From: CAXBBB01 sp963841855
GTDB lineage: Bacteria > Bacteroidota > Rhodothermia > Rhodothermales > BA12
Length of the DNA: 64,000 bases
Assembly (NCBI GenBank): GCA_963841855.1
Contig: CAWJEJ010000003.1
Span: forward strand, 897,517-961,516
Direction: 5' to 3'
Positions 25,609-35,226 of this stretch are shown here, one piece after another. How positions within the stretch are numbered: the stretch's first letter is position 1; each line of letters begins with the position of its first letter. The translations under genes were made by a program, and so were the position numbers. The notes below the pieces were generated by a model. It did no database searches. It had not been told where the DNA came from and saw only the letters and a list, made by a program, of their open reading frames with translations.

Positions 25609-26313
25609 ATGAATCGCCTGTCGCTCCTTTTTGCCCTGCTCGCGCTCGCTCCCTGCGCGCGCGCCGTCCAGCCCGACGTGTCCGGCTGGGCGCGGCAGCA
25701 GAACGAGCAAAGCCAGCGCGCCGTGTTCGAAGCCCGCGTCGAGGCCGAGCGGCTCATCGAATCGCACCGCCGCTCGTCGACGCTGCGCTACGTCCGCTTC
25801 GAGACGTTCGTCCGAGGCGGCGCGCCCACAGTCGAGTATGGACCGATGCACATCGACGAGCGCGAAATCGACGCGCACCGCGCATCTCGGCTCGACCCGC
25901 TGCGTAGGCTGCCACCGCTGCAACGCGTGATCGCACACAGCCTACTGCCCTCACGGGTCGTTGGACGCCTACAGCCTATCCGCCAGCCCGTTCGCGACGG
26001 TTCGGAGTGGCGCTACGATTTCGCCTTCCCACGTGCGGATCGGGAACGTGAACTCGCCTCCACCGACAGCCTCTCGTTGTGGTTCGCCGGTAGAGGCGAG
26101 GCGCGGCTGGTCCGGTCGCGGGCGCGCCTGAACCCTCCTCGCGCGAGCGAGCCGCTGATCGTCGAGGCGACGTATGCGCGTCATAAAGGTCTCGATGTCG
26201 TAGAGAGCCGCCGCGTGTGGGGGGTATTCGTCGTGGAGCGCAGAGGACGTGGCTTTTCCTACCGCATCGCCGAAACGCAAAACGTCCGCTTCGGCAGTGG
26301 GGCAGCGCGTTAG
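25609..26313 (+). CDS. Secreted protein of unknown function
   Basis: 234 residues with a clear signal peptide (MNRLSLLFALLALAPCARA). The rest is polar, Arg-rich and without repeats or cysteines I can use. Divergent from the response regulator (137 bp between starts), so it may be a target of the system (inference). Its stop lies directly against the convergent hybrid sensor stop. Confidence 0.6.
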   Translation: MNRLSLLFALLALAPCARAVQPDVSGWARQQNEQSQRAVFEARVEAERLIESHRRSSTLRYVRFETFVRGGAPTVEYGPMHIDEREIDAHRASRLDPLRRLPPLQRVIAHSLLPSRVVGRLQPIRQPVRDGSEWRYDFAFPRADRERELASTDSLSLWFAGRGEARLVRSRARLNPPRASEPLIVEATYARHKGLDVVESRRVWGVFVVERRGRGFSYRIAETQNVRFGSGAAR

Positions 26314-28395
26314 TCAGCGAGTCGCGGCGGCCGATCGGGCGCTTAGCGGAGCCGTGATGGGCTGATCGCGCCCGCCCATAGCCTGCGCGATCAGCCGAGC
26401 GGCAGCTTCTCGCCTGAGCGGCTTGAACAGCAGCGCGTCGAATCCAGCGTCCGAGAAGACCGAGCGGTCGGCGAGCCCGCTCATGCCCGTCAGCGCGACG
26501 ATACGTACCCACGAACTCTCGCGTCGGACGAGTTGCGCCGCTGTCAGCCCGTCCATCACCGGCATCTGGATGTCGAGGAAGACCAAGTCGAACGCGTCCG
26601 GCTCGAACGCCTCGACCGCTTCCAAGCCGTTGCCGACCGAATGCACGTGTGCGCCCAGCCCTTCGAGCGTCCGGACGATGACGGTGCGCTGAACAGCGTG
26701 ATCCTCGGCGATGAGTATGCGGACCGTTCCTGGTGCGAGACTTCGCGTGCGAGGCGCGTCGTTTCGCACCGGCTGCAAGATGCGCAGCGCCGACTCTGCG
26801 ATAGCGCGGCTGAGCGTTTGGTACAGCTTCTCCGCGCTGGTGGGTGTGCGCAGGATCGTGGTACTGGCTGGCAGCGCTTTGACGCTCGGTGCCGTGCTGG
26901 ATTCCAGCAGAATGGCGGGTACATCGGGTAGCCGTTCGTTCAGGTCACCGATCAGCGTTCGGCTCGACTCGGCGTGCCCCTCAGCGGAATCGAGAAGGAA
27001 AGCGTCGAAATCCGAATCGGGCTCTAGGGCGGCCAGAGCGTCGGCGGGCGAGCCGACGCAGTACGTGTGGACGCCCCAGCCGCGCAGCCAATCCGCCAAC
27101 TGCTGCCGGGACGGCGGTGTACCTCCGGCGATGAGCACGCGCCTGCGCCGCAGGGCTTCTCGAAGTGGAGCTGGCGGCTGGATCGAACCCACAGGTGCCG
27201 CAGGCGTGTCCTGCGCTCGTTCTGTGCCGGCGCTCCACGAAGCAGCGAGCGTAGGTGTCTCATGGTCCGCTCGTGGCGCGCTGCTCACGCGCTCCTCGCC
27301 GACCGTGTAGGCTAGCGCGCCATCGGGCGAGTAGAAGGTTCGCTCTGCGCGCGTAGTGCCTCGCTCTGCACAAGTAGCGCGGACAGTGAAACGAAGTCGG
27401 TCGGCCAGTGGGTCTGCCTCGATTAGCAGCGATACGGCTCCGGCGGCGGTAGAGGCTATGGCGCTGGCTAGCATACGCGAGAGATGATCACCCAAGTGTG
27501 CCTCACCGACTGGAACGAAAAGCGGCACCCCGACGCCGATGCGCGCGCTCAGTTCGACCTCTGCCGCTCCGAAACGCTGAGCCGTCTCGCACATCACAGC
27601 GTCGATGAGGCGGCGGATCTCGACGCGCTCTGCTCTCTCGGCATATCGTGCGACGTCTTCGACCGCGACAGTCGGGATCGAGAGTTCGTCTCGCGCTCGG
27701 AAGACTACTTGGGTGCCAGCGCGGTCGCCCACGCGCGGTACCGCCTGCGGGGCTGACTTGTGAGCGTTGTGCGCTGACCGCTGAGCGGCTGGGCGCAGCA
27801 TCCATGCCAACAGGACGAGCGTAAGCAGCGTCGCCGCGAGCAGTCCTAGTGCTACCGTCTCCAACGCCTCGACGCGCGCTCGCGACCGGATTTCGTACTC
27901 GTAGGACAGTCCGTCCATCGCGCTCAGAAACGCCCGTTCGCCGACCTGCACGCCCGACAGGAGCCGCGCTGGTGCCGCTTTGGCCGACGTGGCGAGATGA
28001 CTTCCCAGCGCCGCTGCCGCTGCGTTCAACTGACCGAGTGCCGGAGTGACCTCGGCGAGATGATGGTCGATGGCCGCGCTCTCGCTGCCCCCCAGCCCGA
28101 GCGCTGGCTTGTGCACCGCAAGCGCCGCGTGCGCTTGGCCCAGGTGGAGCAGCGCAGTTTGAGCTTCGAGAAGGTGTTCCATCCGATCGGAGCCCTCGGT
28201 TGCCGACGCGCGGAGTAGCGCTTTCGCGGCGCGCTGGCTGAGCGTGCGCTGCTCGCCCGACTCACTCAGCAGACGCGTGGTCTCGGCGTTGTGCCGGGAC
28301 AGATGGTGGACGATGACTTGCGAGCCCGTAGCGAGAATTGCGAGGACCAAGACGACGGCGATAGCACGGTGCGTGAGCCAGCGAGACGAAATCAT
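26314..28395 (-). CDS. Degenerate hybrid sensor: PilJ-like input, pseudokinase, pseudo-receiver, intact receiver
   Basis: About 693 residues from the ATG at 28395, the start that places the first membrane helix at 6-28. Periplasmic helices resemble the PilJ/nitrate-sensing type (LSESGEQRTLSQRAAKALLRA), with a second helix near 205. The cytoplasmic part has no H-box; the ATPase-like segment HLSRMLASAIASTAAGAVSLLIEA has lost the N-box Asn. A first receiver-like domain lacks the acidic pair (LIAGGTPPS). The last domain is a normal receiver: IAEDHAVQR, VFLDIQMPVMDG, LTG and LFKPL. Likely a phosphate-accepting or allosteric output protein that cannot phosphorylate itself. Confidence 0.8.
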   Translation of the reverse strand: MISSRWLTHRAIAVVLVLAILATGSQVIVHHLSRHNAETTRLLSESGEQRTLSQRAAKALLRASATEGSDRMEHLLEAQTALLHLGQAHAALAVHKPALGLGGSESAAIDHHLAEVTPALGQLNAAAAALGSHLATSAKAAPARLLSGVQVGERAFLSAMDGLSYEYEIRSRARVEALETVALGLLAATLLTLVLLAWMLRPAAQRSAHNAHKSAPQAVPRVGDRAGTQVVFRARDELSIPTVAVEDVARYAERAERVEIRRLIDAVMCETAQRFGAAEVELSARIGVGVPLFVPVGEAHLGDHLSRMLASAIASTAAGAVSLLIEADPLADRLRFTVRATCAERGTTRAERTFYSPDGALAYTVGEERVSSAPRADHETPTLAASWSAGTERAQDTPAAPVGSIQPPAPLREALRRRRVLIAGGTPPSRQQLADWLRGWGVHTYCVGSPADALAALEPDSDFDAFLLDSAEGHAESSRTLIGDLNERLPDVPAILLESSTAPSVKALPASTTILRTPTSAEKLYQTLSRAIAESALRILQPVRNDAPRTRSLAPGTVRILIAEDHAVQRTVIVRTLEGLGAHVHSVGNGLEAVEAFEPDAFDLVFLDIQMPVMDGLTAAQLVRRESSWVRIVALTGMSGLADRSVFSDAGFDALLFKPLRREAAARLIAQAMGGRDQPITAPLSARSAAATR

Positions 28396-28589
28396 AGCGC
28401 GAGGGGTAGGGGGAGGTGACCGCGCTATCGGACGTGCCGGCTCAGACTTAAATCCGGCGGTGGCAAAGAGTCGTCCAGAGGTCTGGCATCGCACTCCTCG
28501 TGGACTGGAATGACTGCGCGGACGCTGCGCTTCGTCACTCTGCATCGCCGTAGCTGGCGCAACGGCTGCTTCGAGTGCCCTGGAACGAT

Positions 28590-28621
28590 AAAGGGCTGAC
28601 CGAAGCACGTTCGGCCAGCCC
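28590..28621 (-). terminator. Rho-independent terminator of gyrA
   Basis: On the minus strand GGGCTGGCCGAA pairs with TTCGGTCAGCCC around a five-base loop and is followed by TTTATC. It lies about 20 bp after the gyrA stop. Confidence 0.75.
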
Positions 28622-28641
28622 TGTGCTGCACATTCGGCGGT

Positions 28642-31425
28642 CTACGCCTCCTCGTCCGGCGCCACGTCTTCGATGATTTCGCCAGCGATCGTGTCGGCGG
28701 CGTCCATCGCGACGTGTTCGGCGATGATGCCCGGCGCCAGTTCGGTCTCGGCGGCCTCTTCGCCTTCCTCCACGTCTTCGACGATCAGCGGCGTCACGTC
28801 GGCGATAGCATCTCCGCTGCGGAGCGAGATCAGCCGTACGCCCTGGGTATTGCGGCCCAGCGTCGAGATGCTACCCGCGTCCATGCGGATGATCGTGCCG
28901 TTCGAGGTGACGATCATCAGGTCGTGCTCGTCCGTCGCCGCTTTGAGGGCGACCAGGGCGCCGGTCTTGGTCGTCGTTTTCATCGTGATGATACCCTTTC
29001 CACCCCGGCTCTGCGCGCGGTACTCACCCAGGCGCGTGCGCTTACCGTAGCCGTTGGCCGAGATCGTGAGCACGTCGCGGTCCTCGTCGTGGCCTTCCAT
29101 CACGATCATGCCGACGAGCGTCTCCTTTTCGCCCAGCGACATTCCGCGTACGCCGCGCGTGCCTCTGCCGGTCGAGCGAACGTCCTGCTCGTGAAAGCGG
29201 ATCGAGCGTCCGCCCGACGAAGCCAGCATGACGTGCGAGTCGCCGTTGGTCTTGCGCGCGTCGAGCAGCTGATCGCCGGTGTCGATGGCGATAGCGATGA
29301 TGCCGTTGCTGCGCGGTCGGCTGAAGGCCTCGAGCGAGGTCTTGTTGACCAGCCCGTTGCGCGTCGCCATCAAGACGTAGTTGTCTTCCAAGAACTCCTC
29401 GTTCTCGAAATCGGCCTTTTTGATGCCCAGAACCGCGCGGACCCGGTCGTCGGCGTCGATCTGAATCAGGTTGCGGATGCTGCGGCCCTTGCCGGTCCTC
29501 GCGCCTTCGGGGATCTCGAACACGCGCAGCCAGAAGCACTTGCCGCTGTCGGTAAAGAAGAGCAGGTAGTCGTGGTTGGAGCACGAGAACAGCTGCTCGA
29601 CGTAGTCCTCGTCGCGCGTGCCCGCTCCGCGCGAGCCGACGCCGCCGCGTCCCTGCGTGCGGTACTCGACCAGGCTCGTGCGTTTGACCAGTCCCTGATG
29701 CGAGATCGTGACAACGACCTGCTCGTCGTCGATCATGTCTTCCATGATGAAATCGCCCCCGCCGTGGTAGTCGATGACCGTCCGGCGCGGATCGGCGAAG
29801 CGCTCGCGCACGTCGGTCAGCTCGGCGACGATGATCGCCATGCGCTCGCTGCGTGAGTCGAGGATGCCTTCCAACCGGGCGATTTCGGCCAGCACTTCGG
29901 CGTACTCGGCTTCGATCTTGGCGCGCTCCAATCCGGACAGGCGCGACAGGCGAAGGGCGAGAACGGCGTCGGCCTGGGCCTCGGACAGTCCGAACATCGG
30001 CTGCCCGTCGGTGGGCAGTTGCAGGCGTTCGAGTTGCTGAACGGTCAGCTTCGACGGGAAGACGCCCGCGATCAGGTTGACGCGCGCCGCGTCGGTGTCG
30101 GCGCTGCCCCGGATGATGGCGATGACGGCGTCCAGGTGGTCGAGCGCAATCGTCAGGCCCTCCAAGATGTGCGCGCGCTCCTTGGCCTTACGCAACTCGA
30201 ACTGTGTCCGCCGAACCACGACGTCGTGGCGGTGCTCGACGTAGTAGCCGATGCACTCTTTCAAGTTGAGCAGGCGCGGGCGCCCGGCGACCAGCGCCAC
30301 CATGTTGACGCCGAACGTCTGCTGCAACTGCGACAGCTTGTACAGGTGGTTCTTGACGATGTCCGGGATCGCGTCTTTGCGCAGTTCGATCACGATGCGC
30401 ATGCCGTCGCGGTCCGACTCGTCGCGCATGTCGCTGATGCCGTCGAGCCGCTTCTCGCGCGCCAGCATCGCGATCTTCTCGATCAGCGTCGACTTGTTGA
30501 CCTGGTAGGGGATCTCGGTCACGATCAGCGCAAGCCTACCCGGGCGGATCTCTTCCTCGTGCATCTTGGCGCGCATGATTACGCGCCCTCTGCCGGTGTG
30601 GTACGCGTCCTTGACGCCCTGGTAGCCATAAATCGTGCCGCCGGTCGGGAAGTCGGGCGCGGGCAGGTGCGTCATCAGCCCGTCGATCGTGATGTCGGGA
30701 TCGGCGATGTAGGCCGTGACCGCGTCGATGGCCTCGCCGATGTTGTGCGGCGGAATCTTCGTCGCCATACCGACCGCGATGCCGTCCGATCCGTTGACCA
30801 GAAGGTTGGGGTAGGCAGCGGGCAGCACGCTGGGTTCTTCGAGCGAGCCGTCGAAGTTCTCCTGGTAGTCGACCGTCTCCTTCTGGATGTCTTTCAACAT
30901 CTCCTCGGCCAGACGCGTCAGGCGGGCTTCCGTATAGCGCATCGCCGCCGCGCTGTCGCCGTCGACACTACCGAAGTTGCCCTGCCCGTCGACGAGCGGG
31001 TAGCGCATCGAGAAGTCCTGCGCCATGCGGACCATCGTGTCGTAGACCGCCGTGTCGCCGTGCGGGTGGTACTTGCCCAGCACCTCGCCGACGATCCTAG
31101 CGCTCTTCTTGTGCGCCGATCCCGCAGACAGGCCCAGGTCGGACATGCCGTACATCACGCGCCGGTGGACGGGCTTCAAGCCGTCGCGCACGTCGGGCAG
31201 CGCGCGGCCGACAATGACCGACATCGAATAGTCGATGTACGACGAGCGCATCTCGTCGTCGATGTTGATCGGGATGATGCGGCGCGCGCTGTCGTCGTTG
31301 GCGTCTTCGAGCACTCCGGGTGCCGCACCGCCGGGAGGCAGCAGACCGCCGCCGTCGCCGGTTGCGTCGGGCGTTGCGCCCTGGTTTTCGTCGTCGAGGG
31401 GAGCGTCGTTTGGGTCCAGTTCCAT
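28642..31425 (-). CDS. gyrA: DNA gyrase subunit A
   Basis: ATP-dependent introduction of negative supercoils together with GyrB. From the ATG at 31425 it has 927 residues. An Asp/Gly/Pro-rich leader of about 45 residues precedes IPINIDDEMRSSYIDYSMSVIVGRALPDVRDGLKPVHRR. The catalytic Tyr is in AAMRYTEARL. The quinolone pocket reads GKYHPHGDTAVYDT, with Thr rather than Ser at the E. coli 83 equivalent. The C-terminal propeller carries a GyrA-box-like QSRGGKGI and several repeats, ending in an acidic tail. Longer in-frame extension is the upstream hairpin region and is rejected. Confidence 0.97.
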   Translation of the reverse strand: MELDPNDAPLDDENQGATPDATGDGGGLLPPGGAAPGVLEDANDDSARRIIPINIDDEMRSSYIDYSMSVIVGRALPDVRDGLKPVHRRVMYGMSDLGLSAGSAHKKSARIVGEVLGKYHPHGDTAVYDTMVRMAQDFSMRYPLVDGQGNFGSVDGDSAAAMRYTEARLTRLAEEMLKDIQKETVDYQENFDGSLEEPSVLPAAYPNLLVNGSDGIAVGMATKIPPHNIGEAIDAVTAYIADPDITIDGLMTHLPAPDFPTGGTIYGYQGVKDAYHTGRGRVIMRAKMHEEEIRPGRLALIVTEIPYQVNKSTLIEKIAMLAREKRLDGISDMRDESDRDGMRIVIELRKDAIPDIVKNHLYKLSQLQQTFGVNMVALVAGRPRLLNLKECIGYYVEHRHDVVVRRTQFELRKAKERAHILEGLTIALDHLDAVIAIIRGSADTDAARVNLIAGVFPSKLTVQQLERLQLPTDGQPMFGLSEAQADAVLALRLSRLSGLERAKIEAEYAEVLAEIARLEGILDSRSERMAIIVAELTDVRERFADPRRTVIDYHGGGDFIMEDMIDDEQVVVTISHQGLVKRTSLVEYRTQGRGGVGSRGAGTRDEDYVEQLFSCSNHDYLLFFTDSGKCFWLRVFEIPEGARTGKGRSIRNLIQIDADDRVRAVLGIKKADFENEEFLEDNYVLMATRNGLVNKTSLEAFSRPRSNGIIAIAIDTGDQLLDARKTNGDSHVMLASSGGRSIRFHEQDVRSTGRGTRGVRGMSLGEKETLVGMIVMEGHDEDRDVLTISANGYGKRTRLGEYRAQSRGGKGIITMKTTTKTGALVALKAATDEHDLMIVTSNGTIIRMDAGSISTLGRNTQGVRLISLRSGDAIADVTPLIVEDVEEGEEAAETELAPGIIAEHVAMDAADTIAGEIIEDVAPDEEA

Positions 31426-31549
31426 GCAGGTACGAAAGGGCGTCGAAGGCAGCGGTGGCAGGGCCTTCGGGAGCCGCGAAAGGGGGAGGGTTCTTTGGCC
31501 GAAAGATACGAAAAAAGCGCCGCTAACGCCAGTTTTGAGCCATCTCACA

Positions 31550-31582
31550 AACTTGCCAAGTCTCAACGACTTGGCAAGTTTG
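31550..31582. repeat. Perfect hairpin, AAACxTGxCAxGTC family, member 2
   Basis: Arms AAACTTGCCAAGTC (31550-31563) and complement (31569-31582) with a TCAAC loop. It sits between two divergent start codons, so it is not a transcription terminator for either gene. Compare the hairpin at 15929-15962. Confidence 0.75.
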
Positions 31583-31654
31583 AACCTCGACGAGCGACTA
31601 TCCCGCATCTCGCGTGTCTCGTATCCTGACTGAAGGTCCAAACCGCTCTTGCCA

Positions 31655-32899
31655 ATGCTTCGCCTGCTCTTTCTCGCGCTCCTCGTCGCGCCCGTCGCCC
31701 TCGCCCAAGCGCCTGCCGACCCGCTCGTGACGGCCCGCGCGCTGATCGCCGATGGGGAGGCGCAGAGGGCGCTCGACCTACTCGCAAGCGATACGACGCA
31801 GGACGCCGCCTACCTGCGCGGATTGGCGCTGGCGGATCAGGCACGCTTTCCCGATGCATCGCAGGCATTTTCCCAAGCCGACACGTCGAGCCGTAGGGTG
31901 CAGATGGCGTGGGCGAAGAGTTTGGAATCGGGCGGGCGGACGGACGAAGCGCGCAGCCTGCTCGCAAGGGCTTATGCCCAGGACACGACGCACACGTCGA
32001 CCGCGTTGGCCTACGCACGTCATCTCGCCGGAACGCGCCGCTGGAACGAAGCCGAACCGGTCTATACAGCCCTCGTCCAGGCCGATAGCGCAAACGCCTT
32101 CCTGCGTGCCCGCCTCGCCTACGTCCACCTGCAACAGGGCCGGACGGACGACGCCATCGTCGGCTACGAGATCGCGTTGCAACTCGACCCGTTCGACAAG
32201 TCGTCGCTGCTCGCTCTGACGCGCATCTACCTCGACAACGAAGCGCCCATCTCGGCCAAACGCTCGTTCGACCGGCTCATCGGCCGCCACTTCGACGACC
32301 CCGACGTGTGGCGCAGAGGCGGCGAGATCGAGATGAAACTCGAAAACTATCCCGCCGCTGTCGGGCACGTCCAGACCGCCGTCGCCCTGGGCGACACCGT
32401 CGGCCCGACGCTGCGGATGCTGGGCGCCGCGCACTACCTCAACCGCGACTATCCCAACGCCGACACGGTTCTCACGCGCGCCATCCGCGTCCAAGCCGAC
32501 GACTGGCTGACGGCCTACTACCTGGGCCTGACGCGTCTGGCGCTGAAAGAGTACGACACCGCGCGCGGCTGGCTCACCCGCACGACCGAGCTGCTCGACC
32601 AGTACACGCTCGCCGAAGTGCACGGCTACCTCGGCCAGATCGACCAGGCTCAGGAGCGCTACTCGTCCGGCATCGCCCACTACAACCTCGCCCGCGACCT
32701 CGACCCCGGACGCGCCGCCTTCCGCTACCGGCTCGCCACGCTCTACGACGCCTACTACGCCGACCGCGCCCGCGTCCGCCAGGCCTACGAGTCCTTCCTC
32801 GCGTCGGCCGACAGCAGCGCCCTGCCCGACGAGTATGTCCACGCCCAGGAGCGCCTGCGGCAGATGCGCGAGGAAGCGCACATGGGTGGGGAGCGGTGA
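31655..32899 (+). CDS. Secreted TPR-repeat protein
   Basis: About 414 residues from the ATG at 31655, with a signal peptide (MLRLLFLALLVAPVALAQ). The body is built of about nine tetratricopeptide repeats, for example NAFLRARLAYVHLQQGRTDDAIVGYEIALQLDP and LARDLDPGRAAFRYRLATLYDAYYADR. Such proteins serve as periplasmic scaffolds. It overlaps the next gene by GTGA. Partner not known. Confidence 0.85.
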   Translation: MLRLLFLALLVAPVALAQAPADPLVTARALIADGEAQRALDLLASDTTQDAAYLRGLALADQARFPDASQAFSQADTSSRRVQMAWAKSLESGGRTDEARSLLARAYAQDTTHTSTALAYARHLAGTRRWNEAEPVYTALVQADSANAFLRARLAYVHLQQGRTDDAIVGYEIALQLDPFDKSSLLALTRIYLDNEAPISAKRSFDRLIGRHFDDPDVWRRGGEIEMKLENYPAAVGHVQTAVALGDTVGPTLRMLGAAHYLNRDYPNADTVLTRAIRVQADDWLTAYYLGLTRLALKEYDTARGWLTRTTELLDQYTLAEVHGYLGQIDQAQERYSSGIAHYNLARDLDPGRAAFRYRLATLYDAYYADRARVRQAYESFLASADSSALPDEYVHAQERLRQMREEAHMGGER

Positions 32900-33450
32900 A
32901 GTGGCTGATCTCGCTTCTGATTTTGGGGTTGTTGGTGCTCGCCCTACCGACGGTGAAGAACCTCTACCTGTACGCGAACTATTACCACGGCGCGCGCGGG
33001 TTGGAGCGCGTCTCTGGAGTGGACGGTGAGTTGGCAGGCGTGTGGGCAGGCACGTTCGACACCTACACGTGCGGTATGGATGAGCGGCACGACTTACGTC
33101 TCGTTATCGAGAATGATGGACGAGGCACGCTCACCGAAGTCTATAAATACGAGAGGATTTTCGACACGTCCCCTTCGCTCTACTCTTGGAGTTCGATGCT
33201 GCCGTTCGCGACGAAGTCCAGACGAATAGACCAGCGTCACGTCGAAGTCATTGGAAGCGAACTGATCGTCCATCCCCTTGTCGACGAGTCGTACCGAGAC
33301 ACCTTCCACCTCCCTTTTCGAATCGAGGGCGATTCGATCCTCGTCGCATTCGGTGGTCTAGATCAGGCTGGTGGCGAGCCTGCCTGGGGGATGCCCGAGT
33401 CCGATCAACTCGTCGAACCGCGCGACCTGGTCGACTGGTGGGGACGCTGA
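32896..33450 (+). CDS. Membrane-anchored protein of unknown function
   Basis: About 184 residues from a GTG that overlaps the TPR gene stop. N-terminal helix (WLISLLILGLLVLALPT) followed by a soluble, probably beta-rich domain (LAGVWAGTFDTYTCGMDERHDLRLVIENDGRGTLTEVYKYE, lipocalin-like in feel). The coupled start indicates joint function with the TPR protein. No family recognised. Confidence 0.7.
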   Translation: MKWLISLLILGLLVLALPTVKNLYLYANYYHGARGLERVSGVDGELAGVWAGTFDTYTCGMDERHDLRLVIENDGRGTLTEVYKYERIFDTSPSLYSWSSMLPFATKSRRIDQRHVEVIGSELIVHPLVDESYRDTFHLPFRIEGDSILVAFGGLDQAGGEPAWGMPESDQLVEPRDLVDWWGR

Positions 33451-33500
33451 GGTCGGCGCTGAAAAGAGAGCGGTTCGAGCCGATTCCAGACTTGGAGGCT

Positions 33501-33530
33501 GTTGTGGATTCCTGCCTTCGCAGGAACGAC
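33501..33530. repeat. Dispersed palindrome, type A
   Basis: GTTGTGGATTCCTGC followed by a CTTC loop and GCAGGAACGAC. A second member with a longer stem is at 53992-54037, again beginning GTTGTGGATTCCTGC and followed by a purine-rich stretch (AGAGAGGGAG versus AGAAAGGGAG). Confidence 0.7.
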
Positions 33531-33576
33531 GGTAGCAAGAGAGGGAGCAGGTCGTCCAGACACAAAATCCGTACTG

Positions 33577-33599
33577 GTAGCGACGAGGCATGCAACGTC
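33577..33599. repeat. Dispersed palindromic repeat, type B
   Basis: GTAGCGACG-nn-GCATGCAACGTC. Two further members are at 53906-53928 and 54088-54110; the implied ancestral core GACGTTGCATGCAACGTC is a perfect palindrome. Confidence 0.65.
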
Positions 33600-33779
33600 A
33601 ACGAGGTGTGTGACGGCGACACGAGTACGAGACGAAAGACCGGCCTCAGACGGACTGGCGAAAGAGACGCGAAGCGCAGGGAGCGTTCAGAAATGGTCCT
33701 GTTTGAGCATAGCGAGCTTGGACGATTTTAGCGACCGAAGTGCAGCGTCCGCCGGTGCGACGTAAGCCTTGATCCTTCG

Positions 33780-33805
33780 GTCCTTTTGTATCAAGACAAA
33801 AGGAC
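33780..33805. repeat. Hairpin upstream of gdhA
   Basis: Arms GTCCTTTTGT and ACAAAAGGAC around a six-base loop, 64 bp before the gdhA start. The A/T-rich arms make it terminator-like; it may instead be a leader structure of gdhA. Confidence 0.55.
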
Positions 33806-33869
33806 GGACAAGCATCGGTATCTCCTAGCTTGGCATCAGCGCGACGCATCGAACCGATTCAACCTCATC

Positions 33870-35177
33870 ATGGCCCAAAACCGCAACATCTACGACACCT
33901 CGCTTTTCGGTGCGCCAGGCCGCATCGTCGAGCCCGACAACCCGTTCCAGGCCATGATGGACCGCTTCGACGTAGCGGCAGGCATCTTGGGATTGGACGA
34001 CGGCACCTACCGCTACCTCTGCACTCCGGCGCACGTCCACATCACCAGTGTACCCGTGATGATGGACGACGGCAGGCTCGAAGTCTTCGAAGGCGTCCGC
34101 GTGATCCACAACACCACGTCCGGCCCCAGCAAAGGCGGCATCCGTTACGCGCCCGACATGACGCTCGACGAAGTCAAGGCGTTGGCGGCGTGGATGACGT
34201 GGAAGTGCGCCGTCGTCGACGTGCCGTTCGGCGGGGCCAAGGGCGGCATTCGGTGCGACGTGGCGGCGATGTCGATGGGCGAGGTCGAGCGGATGACGCG
34301 GCGCTACACGGCCAACCTGATCGACGTCTTCGGGCCCGACCGCGACATTCCGGCGCCCGACATGAACACCAACGCCCAGACGATGGCGTGGATACTCGAC
34401 ACCTATTCGATGCACGCGCGCAAGACCGAGTACGCCGTCGTGACGGGAAAGCCGGTCGGCCTGGGCGGATCGGTCGGCAGGCGCGAGGCGACGGGGCGGG
34501 GCGTGATGACGTGCGCGCTGAGGGCGATGAAGCGCATCGGCATGACGCCGACCGGGGCGACGGCTGCGGTTCAGGGGTTCGGCAACGTCGGATCGGTCGC
34601 GGCCGAGTTGCTGGCCGAGAAGGGCTGCACCGTCGTCGCTGTGAGCGACATGGGCGGCGGCATCTACGCGCCGAACGGTCTCAATCTGGCCGACGTGATC
34701 CGCCACGCATCCGAAAACGGCAACCTGATCGCAGGCTACCCAAACGCCGACGCGGTCACGAACTACGAACTACTCACGCTCGACGTAGATGTGCTCGTGC
34801 CTGCCGCTAAGGAGGAGCAGATCACCAGCCGCAACGCCGATCAGATCCGCGCTAAGATCGTCGTCGAAGGCGCCAACGGTCCCACGACGACCAATGCCGA
34901 CGCCATTTTGCATAGCAACGGTACGCTCGTCATCCCTGACATCCTCGCCAACGCGGGCGGCGTGACGGTCAGCTACTTCGAATGGGTCCAGGACCGGATG
35001 GGCTACTTCTGGACGCCCGAGATGGTCGACGATCGCCTCGACCGCATCATGGTCGACGCGTTCGACCGCGTGATGAACGTCGCCGATGCTCGGGCCATCA
35101 CGCCGCGCATCGCCGCATACGTGCTCGCCATCGAGAAAGTCAACCTGTCGCTCAAACTGCGCGGCATCTACGCGTGA
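33870..35177 (+). CDS. gdhA: Glutamate dehydrogenase (Glu/Leu/Phe/Val family)
   Basis: Interconverts glutamate and 2-oxoglutarate plus ammonia. 435 residues, hexameric-type length. Seen are GVRVIHNTTSGPSKGGIRY, the substrate-binding AWMTWKCAVVDVPFGGAKGGI with catalytic Lys, DIPAPDMNTN, the Rossmann AAVQGFGNVGS and VVEGANGPTT. The ATG at 33870 is the natural start; the upstream frame runs through the hairpin. Confidence 0.96.
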   Translation: MAQNRNIYDTSLFGAPGRIVEPDNPFQAMMDRFDVAAGILGLDDGTYRYLCTPAHVHITSVPVMMDDGRLEVFEGVRVIHNTTSGPSKGGIRYAPDMTLDEVKALAAWMTWKCAVVDVPFGGAKGGIRCDVAAMSMGEVERMTRRYTANLIDVFGPDRDIPAPDMNTNAQTMAWILDTYSMHARKTEYAVVTGKPVGLGGSVGRREATGRGVMTCALRAMKRIGMTPTGATAAVQGFGNVGSVAAELLAEKGCTVVAVSDMGGGIYAPNGLNLADVIRHASENGNLIAGYPNADAVTNYELLTLDVDVLVPAAKEEQITSRNADQIRAKIVVEGANGPTTTNADAILHSNGTLVIPDILANAGGVTVSYFEWVQDRMGYFWTPEMVDDRLDRIMVDAFDRVMNVADARAITPRIAAYVLAIEKVNLSLKLRGIYA

Positions 35178-35226
35178 GGCGGTAGACAAGCGCCGCGCCG
35201 CGTTCTTAGTTTGAGCCTGACCATAT

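Larger units (their letters stand above)
33451..33869. other. Gene-free stretch with short dispersed repeats
   Basis: Contains a type A palindrome (stem TTCCTGC / GCAGGAA) near 33501-33530, a type B sequence (GTAGCGACG..GCATGCAACGTC) at 33577-33599 and a terminator-like stem at 33780-33805. No coding sequence is convincing. Confidence 0.6.

Noticed and set aside
30019..31629. A 536-codon plus-strand open frame opposite gyrA.
   Set aside because: gyrA is unmistakable on the other strand; the open frame reflects the lack of stops in GC-rich DNA.
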